From assembly GCF_003116815.1 (NCBI RefSeq), contig NZ_QDKQ01000031.1, forward strand, positions 43,657 to 107,656: a stretch of 64,000 bases of DNA, read 5' to 3'. The stretch comes from Caulobacter endophyticus. Lineage in GTDB: Bacteria; Pseudomonadota; Alphaproteobacteria; Caulobacterales; Caulobacteraceae. This document shows positions 26,597-36,535 of the stretch, piece after piece. The notes beneath the pieces are model-generated. The model was not told where the DNA came from. It ran no database searches and saw only the letters and a program-made list of their open reading frames with translations. Position 1 is the stretch's first letter. Every line of letters begins with the position of its first letter. The position numbers and the translations under genes are program-made.

Positions 26597-27622
26597 ATGA
26601 CCATGTCGCGTGAGATCCGCCTCAAGAGCCGCCCCGTCGGCGTGCCGGCCGCCGAGAACTTCGAACTGGCCAGCGTCGAGCTGGCCCCTCCCGGCGACGG
26701 CGAGATCCAGGTCCGGAACCTCTACATGTCGGTCGATCCCTACATGCGCGGCCGCATGACCGACCGGAAGAGCTACGTGCCGCCGTTCGAGCTGGACAAG
26801 GCCCTGCAAGGCGGCGCGGTCGGCGAGGTGACGGCCTCAAACGATCCGGACTTCAAGGTCGGCGACACCGTCAGCTCGATGTTCGGCTGGCGCGAGGCCT
26901 ACAACGCCAACCCCAAGGCCCTGGCCGCCGCCGGGCCGATGGGCGGGATCATGAAGCTTTCCACCCACGGCATGCCGCCCCAGACCTTCCTGGGCGTGGC
27001 CGGCATGCCCGGCATGACCGCCTATGCCGGCCTGCTGCGCGTCGCCGCCGTGAAGGAAGGCGACGTCGTCTTCGTCTCGGCCGCCGCCGGCGCGGTGGGT
27101 TCGGTCGTCTGCCAGATCGCCAAGATCAAGGGCCACACGGTCATCGGCTCGGCCGGCGGCCCCGAGAAAGTCGCCTTCCTCAAGTCGATCGGCGTCGACC
27201 ACGTGATCGACTACAAGGCCACCCCCGACGTGGTCGCGGAACTGGCCAAGGTCGCCCCCAAGGGCATCGACGTCTATTTCGAGAACGTGGGCGGCGTGCA
27301 CCTGGAAGCGGCGCTGAACTCGGCCCGCCCGTTCGCCCGCTTCGCCCTGTGCGGGATGATCTCGCAGTACAACGACACCGAGCGCGCAGCCGGCCCCTCC
27401 AACATCATCATGGCTGTGGGCAAGAGCCTGCGGCTGGAGGGCTTCATCGTCTCCAACCACTACGACCTGTTCCCGGCCTTCGTCCGCGACATGGCCGACT
27501 GGATCAATTCCGGGAAGCTGACCTGGAAGGAGACGGTGGTCGAAGGCGTCGATCGCGCCCCCGAAGCCTTCATCAAGCTGTTCTCGGGCGAGAACCTCGG
27601 GAAGATGCTGGTGAAGCTGTAG
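26597..27622 (+). CDS. NADP-dependent MDR oxidoreductase (CurA/leukotriene B4 dehydrogenase type)
   Basis: 341-residue zinc-independent medium-chain dehydrogenase/reductase. The N-terminal GroES-like domain has the family phrase VDPYMRGRM, and the Rossmann domain has SAAAGAVGSVVCQIAKIKG (about 156-174) and ENVGG. These enzymes reduce the C=C bond of unsaturated aldehydes and ketones using NADPH and so detoxify reactive electrophiles. GGGAGG precedes the ATG by 5 bases. A 12-bp palindrome lies upstream, and an inverted repeat follows the gene. Confidence 0.92.
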   Translation: MTMSREIRLKSRPVGVPAAENFELASVELAPPGDGEIQVRNLYMSVDPYMRGRMTDRKSYVPPFELDKALQGGAVGEVTASNDPDFKVGDTVSSMFGWREAYNANPKALAAAGPMGGIMKLSTHGMPPQTFLGVAGMPGMTAYAGLLRVAAVKEGDVVFVSAAAGAVGSVVCQIAKIKGHTVIGSAGGPEKVAFLKSIGVDHVIDYKATPDVVAELAKVAPKGIDVYFENVGGVHLEAALNSARPFARFALCGMISQYNDTERAAGPSNIIMAVGKSLRLEGFIVSNHYDLFPAFVRDMADWINSGKLTWKETVVEGVDRAPEAFIKLFSGENLGKMLVKL

Positions 27623-27631
27623 GACACGGAT

Positions 27632-27756
27632 CCTCCCTTTGAGGAGGTGGCCCGAAGGGCCGGAGGGGGACGTTTTCAGCTTCCGCGGGGGCTGGCGCTC
27701 ATCAGCCACTCCCCCCTCTCCGTCCGCTTCGCGGACACCTCTCCCACAGGAAGGGG
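27632..27756. repeat. Intergenic inverted-pair repeat, copy 2
   Basis: Forward unit with arm CTCCC...GGAGG, inner hairpin GCCC-GAAG-GGGC-like and GGAGGGGGA end (27632-27670) faces a reverse unit with CCCCCTCTCCG, TCCG-CTTCGC-GGA and a CTCCC-type arm (about 27708-27756). It follows the MDR gene and precedes the convergent lipoprotein gene. Confidence 0.7.
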
Positions 27757-27761
27757 CTCTT

Positions 27762-28112
27762 TTACCGCCCCCGCATCTCCGTCAGTTCCCAGCCTTCGCC
27801 CACGGCGACCTTGCGGAACTTGAACGTCACGCGAGCGCCCGGCTGCAGCGGGGCTTCGGCCAGCACGTCGCCATAGGCCTGGAAGGTGGTGCGGCCGGCG
27901 GCCAGCGGCGCGGCGCTCGCGCCGTCGTGATCGAGCGTGAGGATCTGGCCATCGACGGTCGCGATTACGCCCTGAGTCTCATGCTGCGGCGCCGTCGAGA
28001 TTGGCGGCGCGGGCTGGGCGGAGGGGGATTTCGAGCCTTCGCCCTTGCCGCCTGGACCGCAACCCGTAATGGCCGCAACCGCCAGAAATGCAAAAACCGC
28101 CTTGAATTTCAT
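27762..28112 (-). CDS. Small lipoprotein with CusF-like beta-barrel
   Basis: 116 residues with a lipoprotein signal peptide: hydrophobic residues 3-16 then lipobox AITGC, so Cys18 would be acylated. After a Gly/Ser/Pro linker, residues 47-110 (TQGVIATVDGQILTLDHDG ... LQPGARVTFKFRKV) resemble the small OB-like barrel of CusF copper-binding proteins, but the His/Met/Trp copper ligands of CusF are not evident, so metal binding is doubtful. Start set at the ATG (28110-28112) with AAGG before it; a TTG four codons upstream is an alternative. Confidence 0.7.
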   Translation of the reverse strand: MKFKAVFAFLAVAAITGCGPGGKGEGSKSPSAQPAPPISTAPQHETQGVIATVDGQILTLDHDGASAAPLAAGRTTFQAYGDVLAEAPLQPGARVTFKFRKVAVGEGWELTEMRGR

Positions 28113-28324
28113 AGCCTTGCCCAACTTTCAGCGCCGTCCACGCGGCCGATTTTTGCGCACTTGCACAGATTTTTCGCCGCACCTGCGAAATCGATCACAT
28201 TTTCGATAGCGATTTCGTGATCGAAGTTTTACTCTAGTTGCGTCGGCGGTTTCCTCCGCCGGACTTCGTTCAACGCCAGACCCTTGCTGAACGCGACCGA
28301 TCCCTAGCGGACCGGAGGCGTCCC

Positions 28325-30391
28325 GTGAAGGCGTTCGGCGCGAAATCGAAGCTCTGCATTTCGTCCGACCACGGTCGGATCACCGAGACGGACCCGATGA
28401 CCGAACGCGGCGCCTTCTTCGACCTGGCCACCTCCACGCCGGTAGCCTTCGAAACCGTGATCTCCCCGCGCGATCGGGTCGAGATCCCGACCGAGGCGCC
28501 CCTGGCCATGCCGGTCCAGCCGCTGGGCTTCTGGCAGGGCGCGGCCCGCGCCGTGCGCGGCCCGGGCTCGGAAACGGTCATGCGCCGCTGGGTGATCTTC
28601 ATCGCCACCGCCATCATGGGCGCGGCCGGCTGGAAGGCCACGTTCGACACCGTGGCCCTGGGCGGCGTCACCCGCCTGGAAGCCATCTGCCTGACTCTGC
28701 TGGTTCCGCTGTTCCTGGCGCTCGCCCTGTGGTTCGTCACCGCCGTCGCCGGCTTCGTGGTGCTGCTGCGCACGCCGAAAGACCCGCTGGGCATCGACAG
28801 CTCCAGGCCCATGCCCAAGCCGCGCGCCCGCACGGCCATCCTGATGCCGGTCTACAACGAGGACGCCCAGGCCGTGTTCGCCCGCCTGCGGGCCATGGAC
28901 GCCTCGATCGCCGAGACCGGAAACAGCCGCGCCTTCGACATCTTCATCATCTCCGACACCCGCGACGCCGCCGTGGCGCTGGCCGAACAGGCCTGCTTCG
29001 CCCGCTTCCGTCGCGAGGCCTCCAGCCATGTCTTCTATCGCCGCCGCGCCGACAATGCGGGCCGCAAGGCCGGCAATGTCGCCGACTGGGTCGCCCGCTG
29101 GGGCGGCGACTACGAGCACATGCTGGTGCTCGACGCCGACAGCCTGATGACCGGCGACGCGATGGTGCGCCTGGCCGACGCCATGGAGCGCCACCCGGGC
29201 GTGGGTCTTATCCAGACCATGCCGACGATCATCAACGGCCAGACGATCTTCGCCCGCACCCTGCAGTTCGCCACCAAGCTCTATGGCCGCGTGGCCTGGA
29301 CGGGCCTGGCCTGGTGGTCGGGTTCGGAAAGCTCGTTCTGGGGCCACAACGCCATTATCCGCACCAAGGCCTTCGCCCAGACCTGCGGCCTGCCTTCGCT
29401 GAACGGCCCCAAGCCCTTCGGCGGCGAGGTGATGAGCCACGACGCCCTGGAAAGCGCCCTGCTGCGCCGCGGCGGCTGGGCCGTGCATCTGGCCCCCTAC
29501 CTGGAAGGCTCCTACGAGGAGAGCCCGTCCAACCTGCTCGACTTCGCCACCCGCGACCGTCGCTGGTGCCGGGGCAACGTGCAGCACGTGCCGCTGGTCG
29601 GCCTGAAGGGTCTGCACTGGATGAGCCGCCTGCACCTGGTCATCGGCGTGCTCAGCTACGCCTTGTCGCCGATCTGGTTCGTGGCCCTGTCGGCCGGCGT
29701 CATCTCGCGGGCCCTGATGCCCGAGGTGAAGAAGGCCGCCTTCACGATGGCCGACCTGCAGGCCGCCGCCCACGCCCTGATCGACTGGCGCGAGATCCAG
29801 GCCACGGCCTGGGCGATGATCATCACCTTCGTGCTGCTGTTTGGCCCCAAGATCCTGGGCGCCACCCTCATCTTCATGCGCAAGCACGAGCTGAAGGGCT
29901 TTGGCGGGCGTCGCCGCGTGATGGCCGGCCTGGGCGTCGAGATGCTGCTCTCGGCCCTGGTCGCCCCGATGCTGATGTTCACCCAGACCCGCGCCCTGGT
30001 CGAGATCCTGGCCGGCCGCGTCGGCGGCTGGAGCGCCCAGCGTCGCGACGCCGACAAGGTCGCCTTCAAGGAAGCCTGCGCCGCCATGGGCTGGATCAGC
30101 GCCACGGGCCTAGCCCTGGCCGCGATGTTCTGGTTCACCCCGGACCTGCTGACCGCCACCGCGCCGATCCTGGCGGGCCTGATCCTGGCCGTGCCGCTGA
30201 CCATGCTGGGCGCCAGCAAGGCCGCGGGCCTGGCCATCAAGGCCAACGGCCTGTTCATGACCCCCGACGAGCGCACGCCGCCGGCCATCGTCCGCGCCGC
30301 CCTCGGCCCGGTCTGCGAGCCGCCGGTCCGCTGGAACGTCGGCAAGGCCAAGGCTCCCGTTCTGGCGAGCGCCGAGCAGACCGCGGCCTGA
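28325..30391 (+). CDS. opgH: Glucans biosynthesis glucosyltransferase H
   Basis: About 688-residue inner-membrane GT2 glucosyltransferase that elongates and exports osmoregulated periplasmic glucans. Transmembrane helices lie near residues 90-145 and in the C-terminal third. The catalytic domain has LMPVYNED, the DADS motif (D270, D272) and RDRRWCRGN (410-418), the Q/RxxRW acceptor site. I favour the GTG at 28325: GGAGG sits 5 bases upstream and third-position GC rises from there; an ATG at 28397 would give 664 residues. No opgG neighbour is present. A strong terminator follows. Confidence 0.93.
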   Translation: MKAFGAKSKLCISSDHGRITETDPMTERGAFFDLATSTPVAFETVISPRDRVEIPTEAPLAMPVQPLGFWQGAARAVRGPGSETVMRRWVIFIATAIMGAAGWKATFDTVALGGVTRLEAICLTLLVPLFLALALWFVTAVAGFVVLLRTPKDPLGIDSSRPMPKPRARTAILMPVYNEDAQAVFARLRAMDASIAETGNSRAFDIFIISDTRDAAVALAEQACFARFRREASSHVFYRRRADNAGRKAGNVADWVARWGGDYEHMLVLDADSLMTGDAMVRLADAMERHPGVGLIQTMPTIINGQTIFARTLQFATKLYGRVAWTGLAWWSGSESSFWGHNAIIRTKAFAQTCGLPSLNGPKPFGGEVMSHDALESALLRRGGWAVHLAPYLEGSYEESPSNLLDFATRDRRWCRGNVQHVPLVGLKGLHWMSRLHLVIGVLSYALSPIWFVALSAGVISRALMPEVKKAAFTMADLQAAAHALIDWREIQATAWAMIITFVLLFGPKILGATLIFMRKHELKGFGGRRRVMAGLGVEMLLSALVAPMLMFTQTRALVEILAGRVGGWSAQRRDADKVAFKEACAAMGWISATGLALAAMFWFTPDLLTATAPILAGLILAVPLTMLGASKAAGLAIKANGLFMTPDERTPPAIVRAALGPVCEPPVRWNVGKAKAPVLASAEQTAA

Positions 30392-30417
30392 ACGCCCGAT
30401 CATCGAAGCTGAAGAAA

Positions 30418-30445
30418 CCTCGCCCCTCACCGGGCGGGGTTTTTT
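30418..30445 (+). terminator. Rho-independent terminator after opgH
   Basis: 8-bp stem CCTCGCCC / GGGCGGGG (one G-T pair), loop CTCACC, followed by six T residues, 27 bp after the opgH stop codon. Confidence 0.9.
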
Positions 30446-30560
30446 ATTGGCCGTCGATACGGCCGGCCCAGAAACACCTGCTCAAGCTTCGCAACGGCTG
30501 GCGGCTCACCCTCTGGGGGAGTAGAAGCGCGCTTCGTTTGGATTTGACGGAGCCTCCGCC

Positions 30561-31463
30561 GTGTCGCGGCTTTTCAGCGCCTATGTGATCGTCGACTGGA
30601 GCGCGGCGGCCAAGCCGACCACCGGGGCCGACTCCGTCTGGATCGGGGTGCTCAAGCGCGACGTGCGCTTCCGCCTGACCTTCGAAAGCTACAACCCGGC
30701 CACCCGCAACGAGGCCGAGGCCAAGCTGGCCGTGATCCTCGACGACCTGAAGAAGCGCGGCGAGCGCGCCCTGGTGGGCTTCGACTTTCCGCTGGGCTTC
30801 CCGCGCGGCTTTTCGGCGGCCCTGAACCTGCCGGGCGAGAAGCCCTGGCGCGCGGTCTGGGACCAGCTGAACAAGATGGTCAAGGACAAGGCCGACAACA
30901 CCAACAACCGCTTCGGCGTCGGCTCGGAGATCAACCGCCGCCTGACCGGCGGGCCTTTCCCGTTCTGGGGCTGCCCGCCCAAGGACGCGCTGACGACGCT
31001 GCAGCCCAAGCGTACGCGCGAGCATGGCCCCGAAGACCTGCCCGAGTTCCGCCATGCCGATGTGGCGGCGAAAGGCGCGCACTCGATCTGGAAACTCTAT
31101 TACAACGGCTCTGTCGGCGGCCAGGCGATCATGGGCATCCCGGCGGTGCGCCGCCTGAAGGACGCCCGCGGCGAGGCTGTGCGCGTCTGGCCGTTCGAGA
31201 CCGGCTTCAAGACCCTGACCGAAGCCGATCTGGACGGCGTCGAGGCCGTGGTCGCCGAGGTCTATCCGTCGCTGATCAAGGCCGTCCCCGGCCCCGGCGA
31301 GATCAAGGACCTGGCCCAGGTGCGCGGCCTTGCCGAGCATTTCGCCAAGCTCGACGAGGCCGGCAAGCTGGCCGCGCTGTTCGGACCATCCAAGGATGCG
31401 CCGGCCGACCTGGTGGTCGACGCGCAGACCGAGGAAGGCTGGATTCTGGGGGCTTCGATCTAA
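30561..31463 (+). CDS. Conserved protein with possible RNase H-like fold
   Basis: 300-residue soluble protein. The start YVIVDWSAAAKPTTGADSVW and the internal ALVGFDFPLGFPRGF resemble the first and second acidic strands of the predicted nuclease families of RNase H fold (DUF429/COG4923-like), each contributing an aspartate. In some genomes close relatives are labelled as cobalamin biosynthesis CbiG-like, without evidence. It stands alone between a terminator and a repeat. Function not assigned. Confidence 0.65.
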   Translation: MSRLFSAYVIVDWSAAAKPTTGADSVWIGVLKRDVRFRLTFESYNPATRNEAEAKLAVILDDLKKRGERALVGFDFPLGFPRGFSAALNLPGEKPWRAVWDQLNKMVKDKADNTNNRFGVGSEINRRLTGGPFPFWGCPPKDALTTLQPKRTREHGPEDLPEFRHADVAAKGAHSIWKLYYNGSVGGQAIMGIPAVRRLKDARGEAVRVWPFETGFKTLTEADLDGVEAVVAEVYPSLIKAVPGPGEIKDLAQVRGLAEHFAKLDEAGKLAALFGPSKDAPADLVVDAQTEEGWILGASI

Positions 31464-31474
31464 GGGCCCTTTCC

Positions 31475-31595
31475 CCGAAGTGGGAGGCGGTGGCGAAGCC
31501 GACGGAGGGGGAGCGCCCCCTCCCCTCAGCGGCTGGCTCGAATTCAGCAGGGACCGCCCCCTCCGGCCCTCCGGGCAACTCCCCCTCAGGGGGCA
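31475..31595. repeat. Intergenic inverted-pair repeat, copy 3
   Basis: Forward unit (CCCCGAAGTGGGAGGCGGTG, inner hairpin around GGC-GAA-GCC, then CGGAGGGGGA; about 31475-31512) faces a reverse unit (CCCCCTCCGGCCCTCCGGGC then AACTCCCCCTCAGGGGG; about 31555-31595). It separates convergent genes, as copy 2 does. Confidence 0.7.
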
Positions 31596-32963
31596 TTACC
31601 CCCGCCGATCCAGCATCCCATACCGCCCCAGCAACATCGCCGCTGCCGCGAAGCTGGTGACGATCACCGACCAGACGATGCCGTTCACGCCCATCTTCAT
31701 CGGCAGGGCCAGCCACCAGGCCAGCGGACCCATGATCAAGGCGTAGGCGACCATGTGGGTGGCGGCGGGGATCCAGACCTCGCCGCGCGCTCGCAGGGCC
31801 TGCGCGCAGACCACCTGCACGGCGTCGGGCACCAGGAACAGGCAGGTCAGGGCCAGGGCCGGCCCGATCAGGGCGATGGCGGCCGGGTCGGCGGTGTAGG
31901 CGCCGGCCACCAGATGGCGCAGCGGATAGAGCAGCAAACCCACGACCAGGGCGAAAACCGCCGTGACCCCGAACGATATCCAGCCCGCCCTGCTCATGCC
32001 CGCCGGATCGCGCGCCCCGTGGGCGCGGGCCACCTGCACGGCGGTGGCCGTCGCCAGGCCCAGCGGAACCATGAAGATCACCCCTGCCACATTGAGCACC
32101 ACGGCCCAGGCCGCGACGTTGAGCCCGCCCAGCCAGCCGGCGACCAGGCTCATGCCGGCGAAGGCCGAGACCTCGAACAGGTTGGAGCTGCCCGCGCCGT
32201 AGCCGACCCGGCGCTGCTCCTTCTCGGCGGCGCGGTCGCGGACGGGCTTGTCGAACACGCCCATGGCCCGGGCGTCCTTCAGGCGCCAGATCACGACCGC
32301 AAGCATGATGGTGAAGGCCGTACGCGCCACGAAGGTGGCCCAGGCCGCGCCGACCGCGCCCAGGGCCGGCAGGCCCAGCACGCCCGGCACCAGCAGCAGG
32401 TTGACCGCCAGGTTGATCAGGTTGGCCACCCACATGTTGACGGTCACCAGCCCCGGGCGGCCCAGTCCTTCCAGCCAGAAGCTCAAGGCCACGCTCAGCG
32501 CGTAGGGGGTCAGCGACAGCGAGAACACGATCAGCGGCGCCGTCGCCCCATCGGCGAGGGCCTTCTCGATGCCGACGTGATGCAGCAGCGGCGGCGCGCC
32601 GACCGCCAGCAGGGCCGAGCCGCCCACGCCCAGCCAGAAGGCGTAGATCACGCCCCGGCGCAGCACCGCGCCCGCCTCGTGCGGCCGTCCCGCCCCCATG
32701 GCGCGCGAGCCCATCACCTGGGTTCCGACCAGCAGGCCGACGGTCACGGTGACGAACACCGAGGTCGGCGCCCAGGCCATGGCGTGGAAGCCCAGTTGCC
32801 GGGCCGAGAAGTGGCCCACGACGATGGCGTCGGTCAGGCCCATGACCATGATCCCCAGGCGCGAAAGCACCACCGGCCCGGCCAGGCGCAGCAGTTCGAT
32901 CAGATCGGAGACGATGACGCCGCGCGGCTTCCCGGAAGCCGGCGCGGCCGCGGGACGCGACAT
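31596..32963 (-). CDS. MATE family efflux transporter
   Basis: 455-residue inner-membrane protein with 12 predicted helices in two MatE repeats (about 20-180 and 240-400). Motifs such as LAGPVVLSRLGIMVMGLTDAIVVGHFS and FEGLGRP-like WLEGLGRPGLV fit the NorM/DinF-type multidrug and toxin extruders that export cationic compounds with Na+ or H+. I start at MSRPAAAP (32961-32963), preceded by AAAGG; the frame is open a further 15 codons. Confidence 0.93.
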   Translation of the reverse strand: MSRPAAAPASGKPRGVIVSDLIELLRLAGPVVLSRLGIMVMGLTDAIVVGHFSARQLGFHAMAWAPTSVFVTVTVGLLVGTQVMGSRAMGAGRPHEAGAVLRRGVIYAFWLGVGGSALLAVGAPPLLHHVGIEKALADGATAPLIVFSLSLTPYALSVALSFWLEGLGRPGLVTVNMWVANLINLAVNLLLVPGVLGLPALGAVGAAWATFVARTAFTIMLAVVIWRLKDARAMGVFDKPVRDRAAEKEQRRVGYGAGSSNLFEVSAFAGMSLVAGWLGGLNVAAWAVVLNVAGVIFMVPLGLATATAVQVARAHGARDPAGMSRAGWISFGVTAVFALVVGLLLYPLRHLVAGAYTADPAAIALIGPALALTCLFLVPDAVQVVCAQALRARGEVWIPAATHMVAYALIMGPLAWWLALPMKMGVNGIVWSVIVTSFAAAAMLLGRYGMLDRRG

Positions 32964-33041
32964 GGGATGGGCCTTTCGAAACGGGGCCGGAAGGTGGCCG
33001 ATGCCCATCGATTGGGCAAGGGGCGGCTCGAGATCCTCTCC

Positions 33042-33605
33042 CTACTCCGCGTACAGCCGCAGCGCCTGCAGGCACATCTCAAGCCCCGTCAGGTCGTGCA
33101 GCGGTTCGGGCGTGACGATGACGAAGAGGCGCCGCGCCTCGGCCCACAGCATCACGCTCTCGGGCAGGCCCAGGTCCTCGACCACGCAATCGTGCTCGTC
33201 GCGCCAGATTCCGTCCTCGCCGCGCTCGGCGCCGACCAGCACGTCCACCCGGTCGACATACTCGGCCAGGCTCTCGTCCTCGACATTGAGATAGGCGAAG
33301 ACCGGCTTGCCAAGACCTGCCAGCACGCCGGCCTCAAAGGCCACGCTGGCGTCGCAGGAGGGCCCGCGCCACGGGGTCAGGTTGACGATCGCCGCATCGA
33401 CCTGACGCAATTGGGCCATGCGGTCCATGTAAAGTTCGCGGGCCTGGATTTCCGAGCTGAAGTCGTCAGCCGGCGCGGCCTGGCCGCCCGAGAACGGCGT
33501 AAAGCCCGCGTCCAGGCATAGGGCCTTGCGGCGCAGGTCTTGAGCTTGGGCGTCAGGGAGCCAGGCTTCGGGGCCGGCCAGCCACAGGGAACGGACAGGT
33601 CGCAT
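33042..33605 (-). CDS. Nucleoside 2-deoxyribosyltransferase-like protein
   Basis: 187-residue protein of the nucleoside 2-deoxyribosyltransferase fold. LWLAGPEAW at residues 7-15 is the first Rossmann-like strand and SCDASVAFEAGVLAGLGKPVFAYL (about 82-106) holds the conserved acidic nucleophile region D-x-(G/S)-x-A-x-E. These enzymes exchange bases on 2'-deoxyribonucleosides or salvage modified nucleotides. Lies between the MATE exporter and the CAP protein gene; it could be co-transcribed with the MATE gene 78 bp downstream. Confidence 0.85.
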   Translation of the reverse strand: MRPVRSLWLAGPEAWLPDAQAQDLRRKALCLDAGFTPFSGGQAAPADDFSSEIQARELYMDRMAQLRQVDAAIVNLTPWRGPSCDASVAFEAGVLAGLGKPVFAYLNVEDESLAEYVDRVDVLVGAERGEDGIWRDEHDCVVEDLGLPESVMLWAEARRLFVIVTPEPLHDLTGLEMCLQALRLYAE

Positions 33606-33682
33606 CCGGCCTTAGAGCGGACGACCGGCCCCGCCTGTCAACTGTTTGATGGCAACCGTCTTGGAGATCGAACCGTCCGCCG

Positions 33683-34483
33683 ATGACCGCCCTCTCCCGC
33701 CGCTCGGCCCTCGTCCTGGGCGCCGCCGCCCTGACCGCGCCGGCCCTAGCCCAGGCCGCTTCCGCCCAGACCTATCTCGCCTATGAGCGCCGGCTGCGCG
33801 ACCAGATGGCCGACCGCCGGGGCGACTACGACCCCGATTTCGAGCGCGACCTGCTCGACCAGGGCGACGCCTTCCGCGAGGCGCGCGGCCTGCCGCCGCT
33901 GCGCTTCGATCCGGGCCTGGCCCTGGCCGCCCGCGCCCATGCCGCCGATATCGCTCGCAGCCAGATCTACGATCACATGACCCGCGAGGGCTTCGGCCCC
34001 GCCGCCCGCGTCGGCCTTCTGGCCCGCGACCTCGTCGGCGCCCCGGCCGAGAACATCGCCATGCGCCGCAACGCCGCCGGCCAGGTTCGCCCCGACCAGA
34101 TCATGGGCCAGTGGAAGACCAGCCCCGGCCATCGCGCCAACCTGCTGGCGCCGGGGTTCACCCATGTCGCCTACGCCGCCCTGCGCGAAGGCCCGCAGGT
34201 GATCGCCGTGGGCGTCTATGCCGAGGTCTCCGCGCGCCTGGCCGCCCCCGCCCCGCTGCGCGCGCAGAGCGTCGATGCCATCGCCGCGGCCCTGTCGCGC
34301 GCCAGCCCGCGCATCGACCAGTTCTCGCTGTCGGAGCCCGGCGGCGACGTGCTGACCCAGACCTATGTCGAGCGACCGCAGCCGGTCAGCATCCCGCCCG
34401 GCGCCTGGCAGCTTCGCCCGCACCTGACCAGCGGGACGCACAAATACCAGGTGGCCTGGGGTCCGGTGTTCGTGCTGGTCTAG
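33683..34483 (+). CDS. Secreted CAP-domain (SCP-like) protein
   Basis: 266-residue exported protein. The N-terminus MTALSRRSALVLGAAALTAPALAQA has a twin arginine followed by a hydrophobic core, so Tat export is possible. Residues 55-180 form the CAP domain with the cavity histidines in LAARAHAADIA and QIYDHMTREG, AENIAM, and SPGHRANLLAPGFTHVAYA. Bacterial CAP proteins are often sporulation or envelope associated, with unknown activity. The C-terminal 80 residues are an extra, beta-rich extension. Its 3' end overlaps the broken minus-strand gene by 4 bp. Confidence 0.85.
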   Translation: MTALSRRSALVLGAAALTAPALAQAASAQTYLAYERRLRDQMADRRGDYDPDFERDLLDQGDAFREARGLPPLRFDPGLALAARAHAADIARSQIYDHMTREGFGPAARVGLLARDLVGAPAENIAMRRNAAGQVRPDQIMGQWKTSPGHRANLLAPGFTHVAYAALREGPQVIAVGVYAEVSARLAAPAPLRAQSVDAIAAALSRASPRIDQFSLSEPGGDVLTQTYVERPQPVSIPPGAWQLRPHLTSGTHKYQVAWGPVFVLV

Positions 34484-35169
34484 ACGGCGTCTCCGCCCCG
34501 TACTGGAAAGATGCCGCTGACGCGCGCCACGATGTCGAACACCTCGGGATCGTTCATGAAGGCCATCAGCGTGGCCCTGCCATCCGGCGCGTCTTCCCAG
34601 AAGTCAGTCGGACCACGCCCCTCGGTCGCGAGTTCGCCGAAACGCCAGTAGAGCTCGGCCACCACCGCGCCCTGCGTCCTGAGGCGTTCGAGATAGGGCG
34701 CAATGTCGAGCCTGGCCATCGCCGCGCCGCAGAGCAGGTCCGCGATTCACCCGCCCGGGTCGAAGCCGCCCTCGTCGGATGCGGCCAAGGCAAGCGCCTG
34801 ATCGAACCAAGCGTCGAGGAACCTTACGATCGCCCCGCGACGAACGTCGCTCCAGTACTCCCATTCGGCATGCCGCAAGCGTCCGACTACGATCTGCGGA
34901 TCAAGGATCCAGCGCGGCCCGGCCGCCGACAACTCCAGCAGCCGGGGCAGAAGATAGAAATAATCGCCCAGAGCGCCGACGGTCAGGAAGACGCCGCTGG
35001 CGTAGCCGTGGAGGTCGTCGGCCGTCAGCTTCCGCAACGGCTTGCTCAGCAGCACATCGACATTGCGCTTGTCGACGCAGCAGGGACAGCCATCGATATC
35101 GCGCGGCCTCGCCACGGCGAAAGCCGCGTAGAGGTCTTCCAGAGCCTTATGGAAATCCGTCGAAGCCAT
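34480..35169 (-). pseudogene. Conserved hypothetical interrupted by one in-frame stop codon
   Basis: Two open segments lie in the same frame: 140 codons starting MASTDF (35169) and ending ...GFDPGG then TGA at 34747-34749, and a continuation IADLLCGAAMARLDIAPYLERL running to 34480. Joined, they match in order a family I recall with an N-terminal GCPCC-type motif (GCPCCVDKRN), a YFYLPRLLEL segment, and a C-terminal half with DLAPYL-, LYWRFGEL-, FWED- and FMNDPEVF-like blocks. Third-position GC stays high after the stop, so the break looks recent. It could be a sequencing error, a real nonsense mutation or readthrough; an ATG at 34719 could start a separate 79-residue product. Confidence 0.7.
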
Positions 35170-35206
35170 GCCCCAGCTTGGCCGCAACCCCCATGCCCGC
35201 ACAAAC

Positions 35207-35237
35207 GAAAAACGGCGGGCCCTCGCGAGCCCGCCGT
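35207..35237 (-). terminator. Terminator after ilvC
   Basis: 9-bp perfect stem ACGGCGGGC / GCCCGCCGT with an 8-base loop; on the minus strand it is followed by five T residues. It lies 27 bp beyond the ilvC stop codon. Confidence 0.9.
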
Positions 35238-35263
35238 CGTCCGTTCAGCCATAAGGCCGACGC

Positions 35264-36535
<1,272 letters not shown>

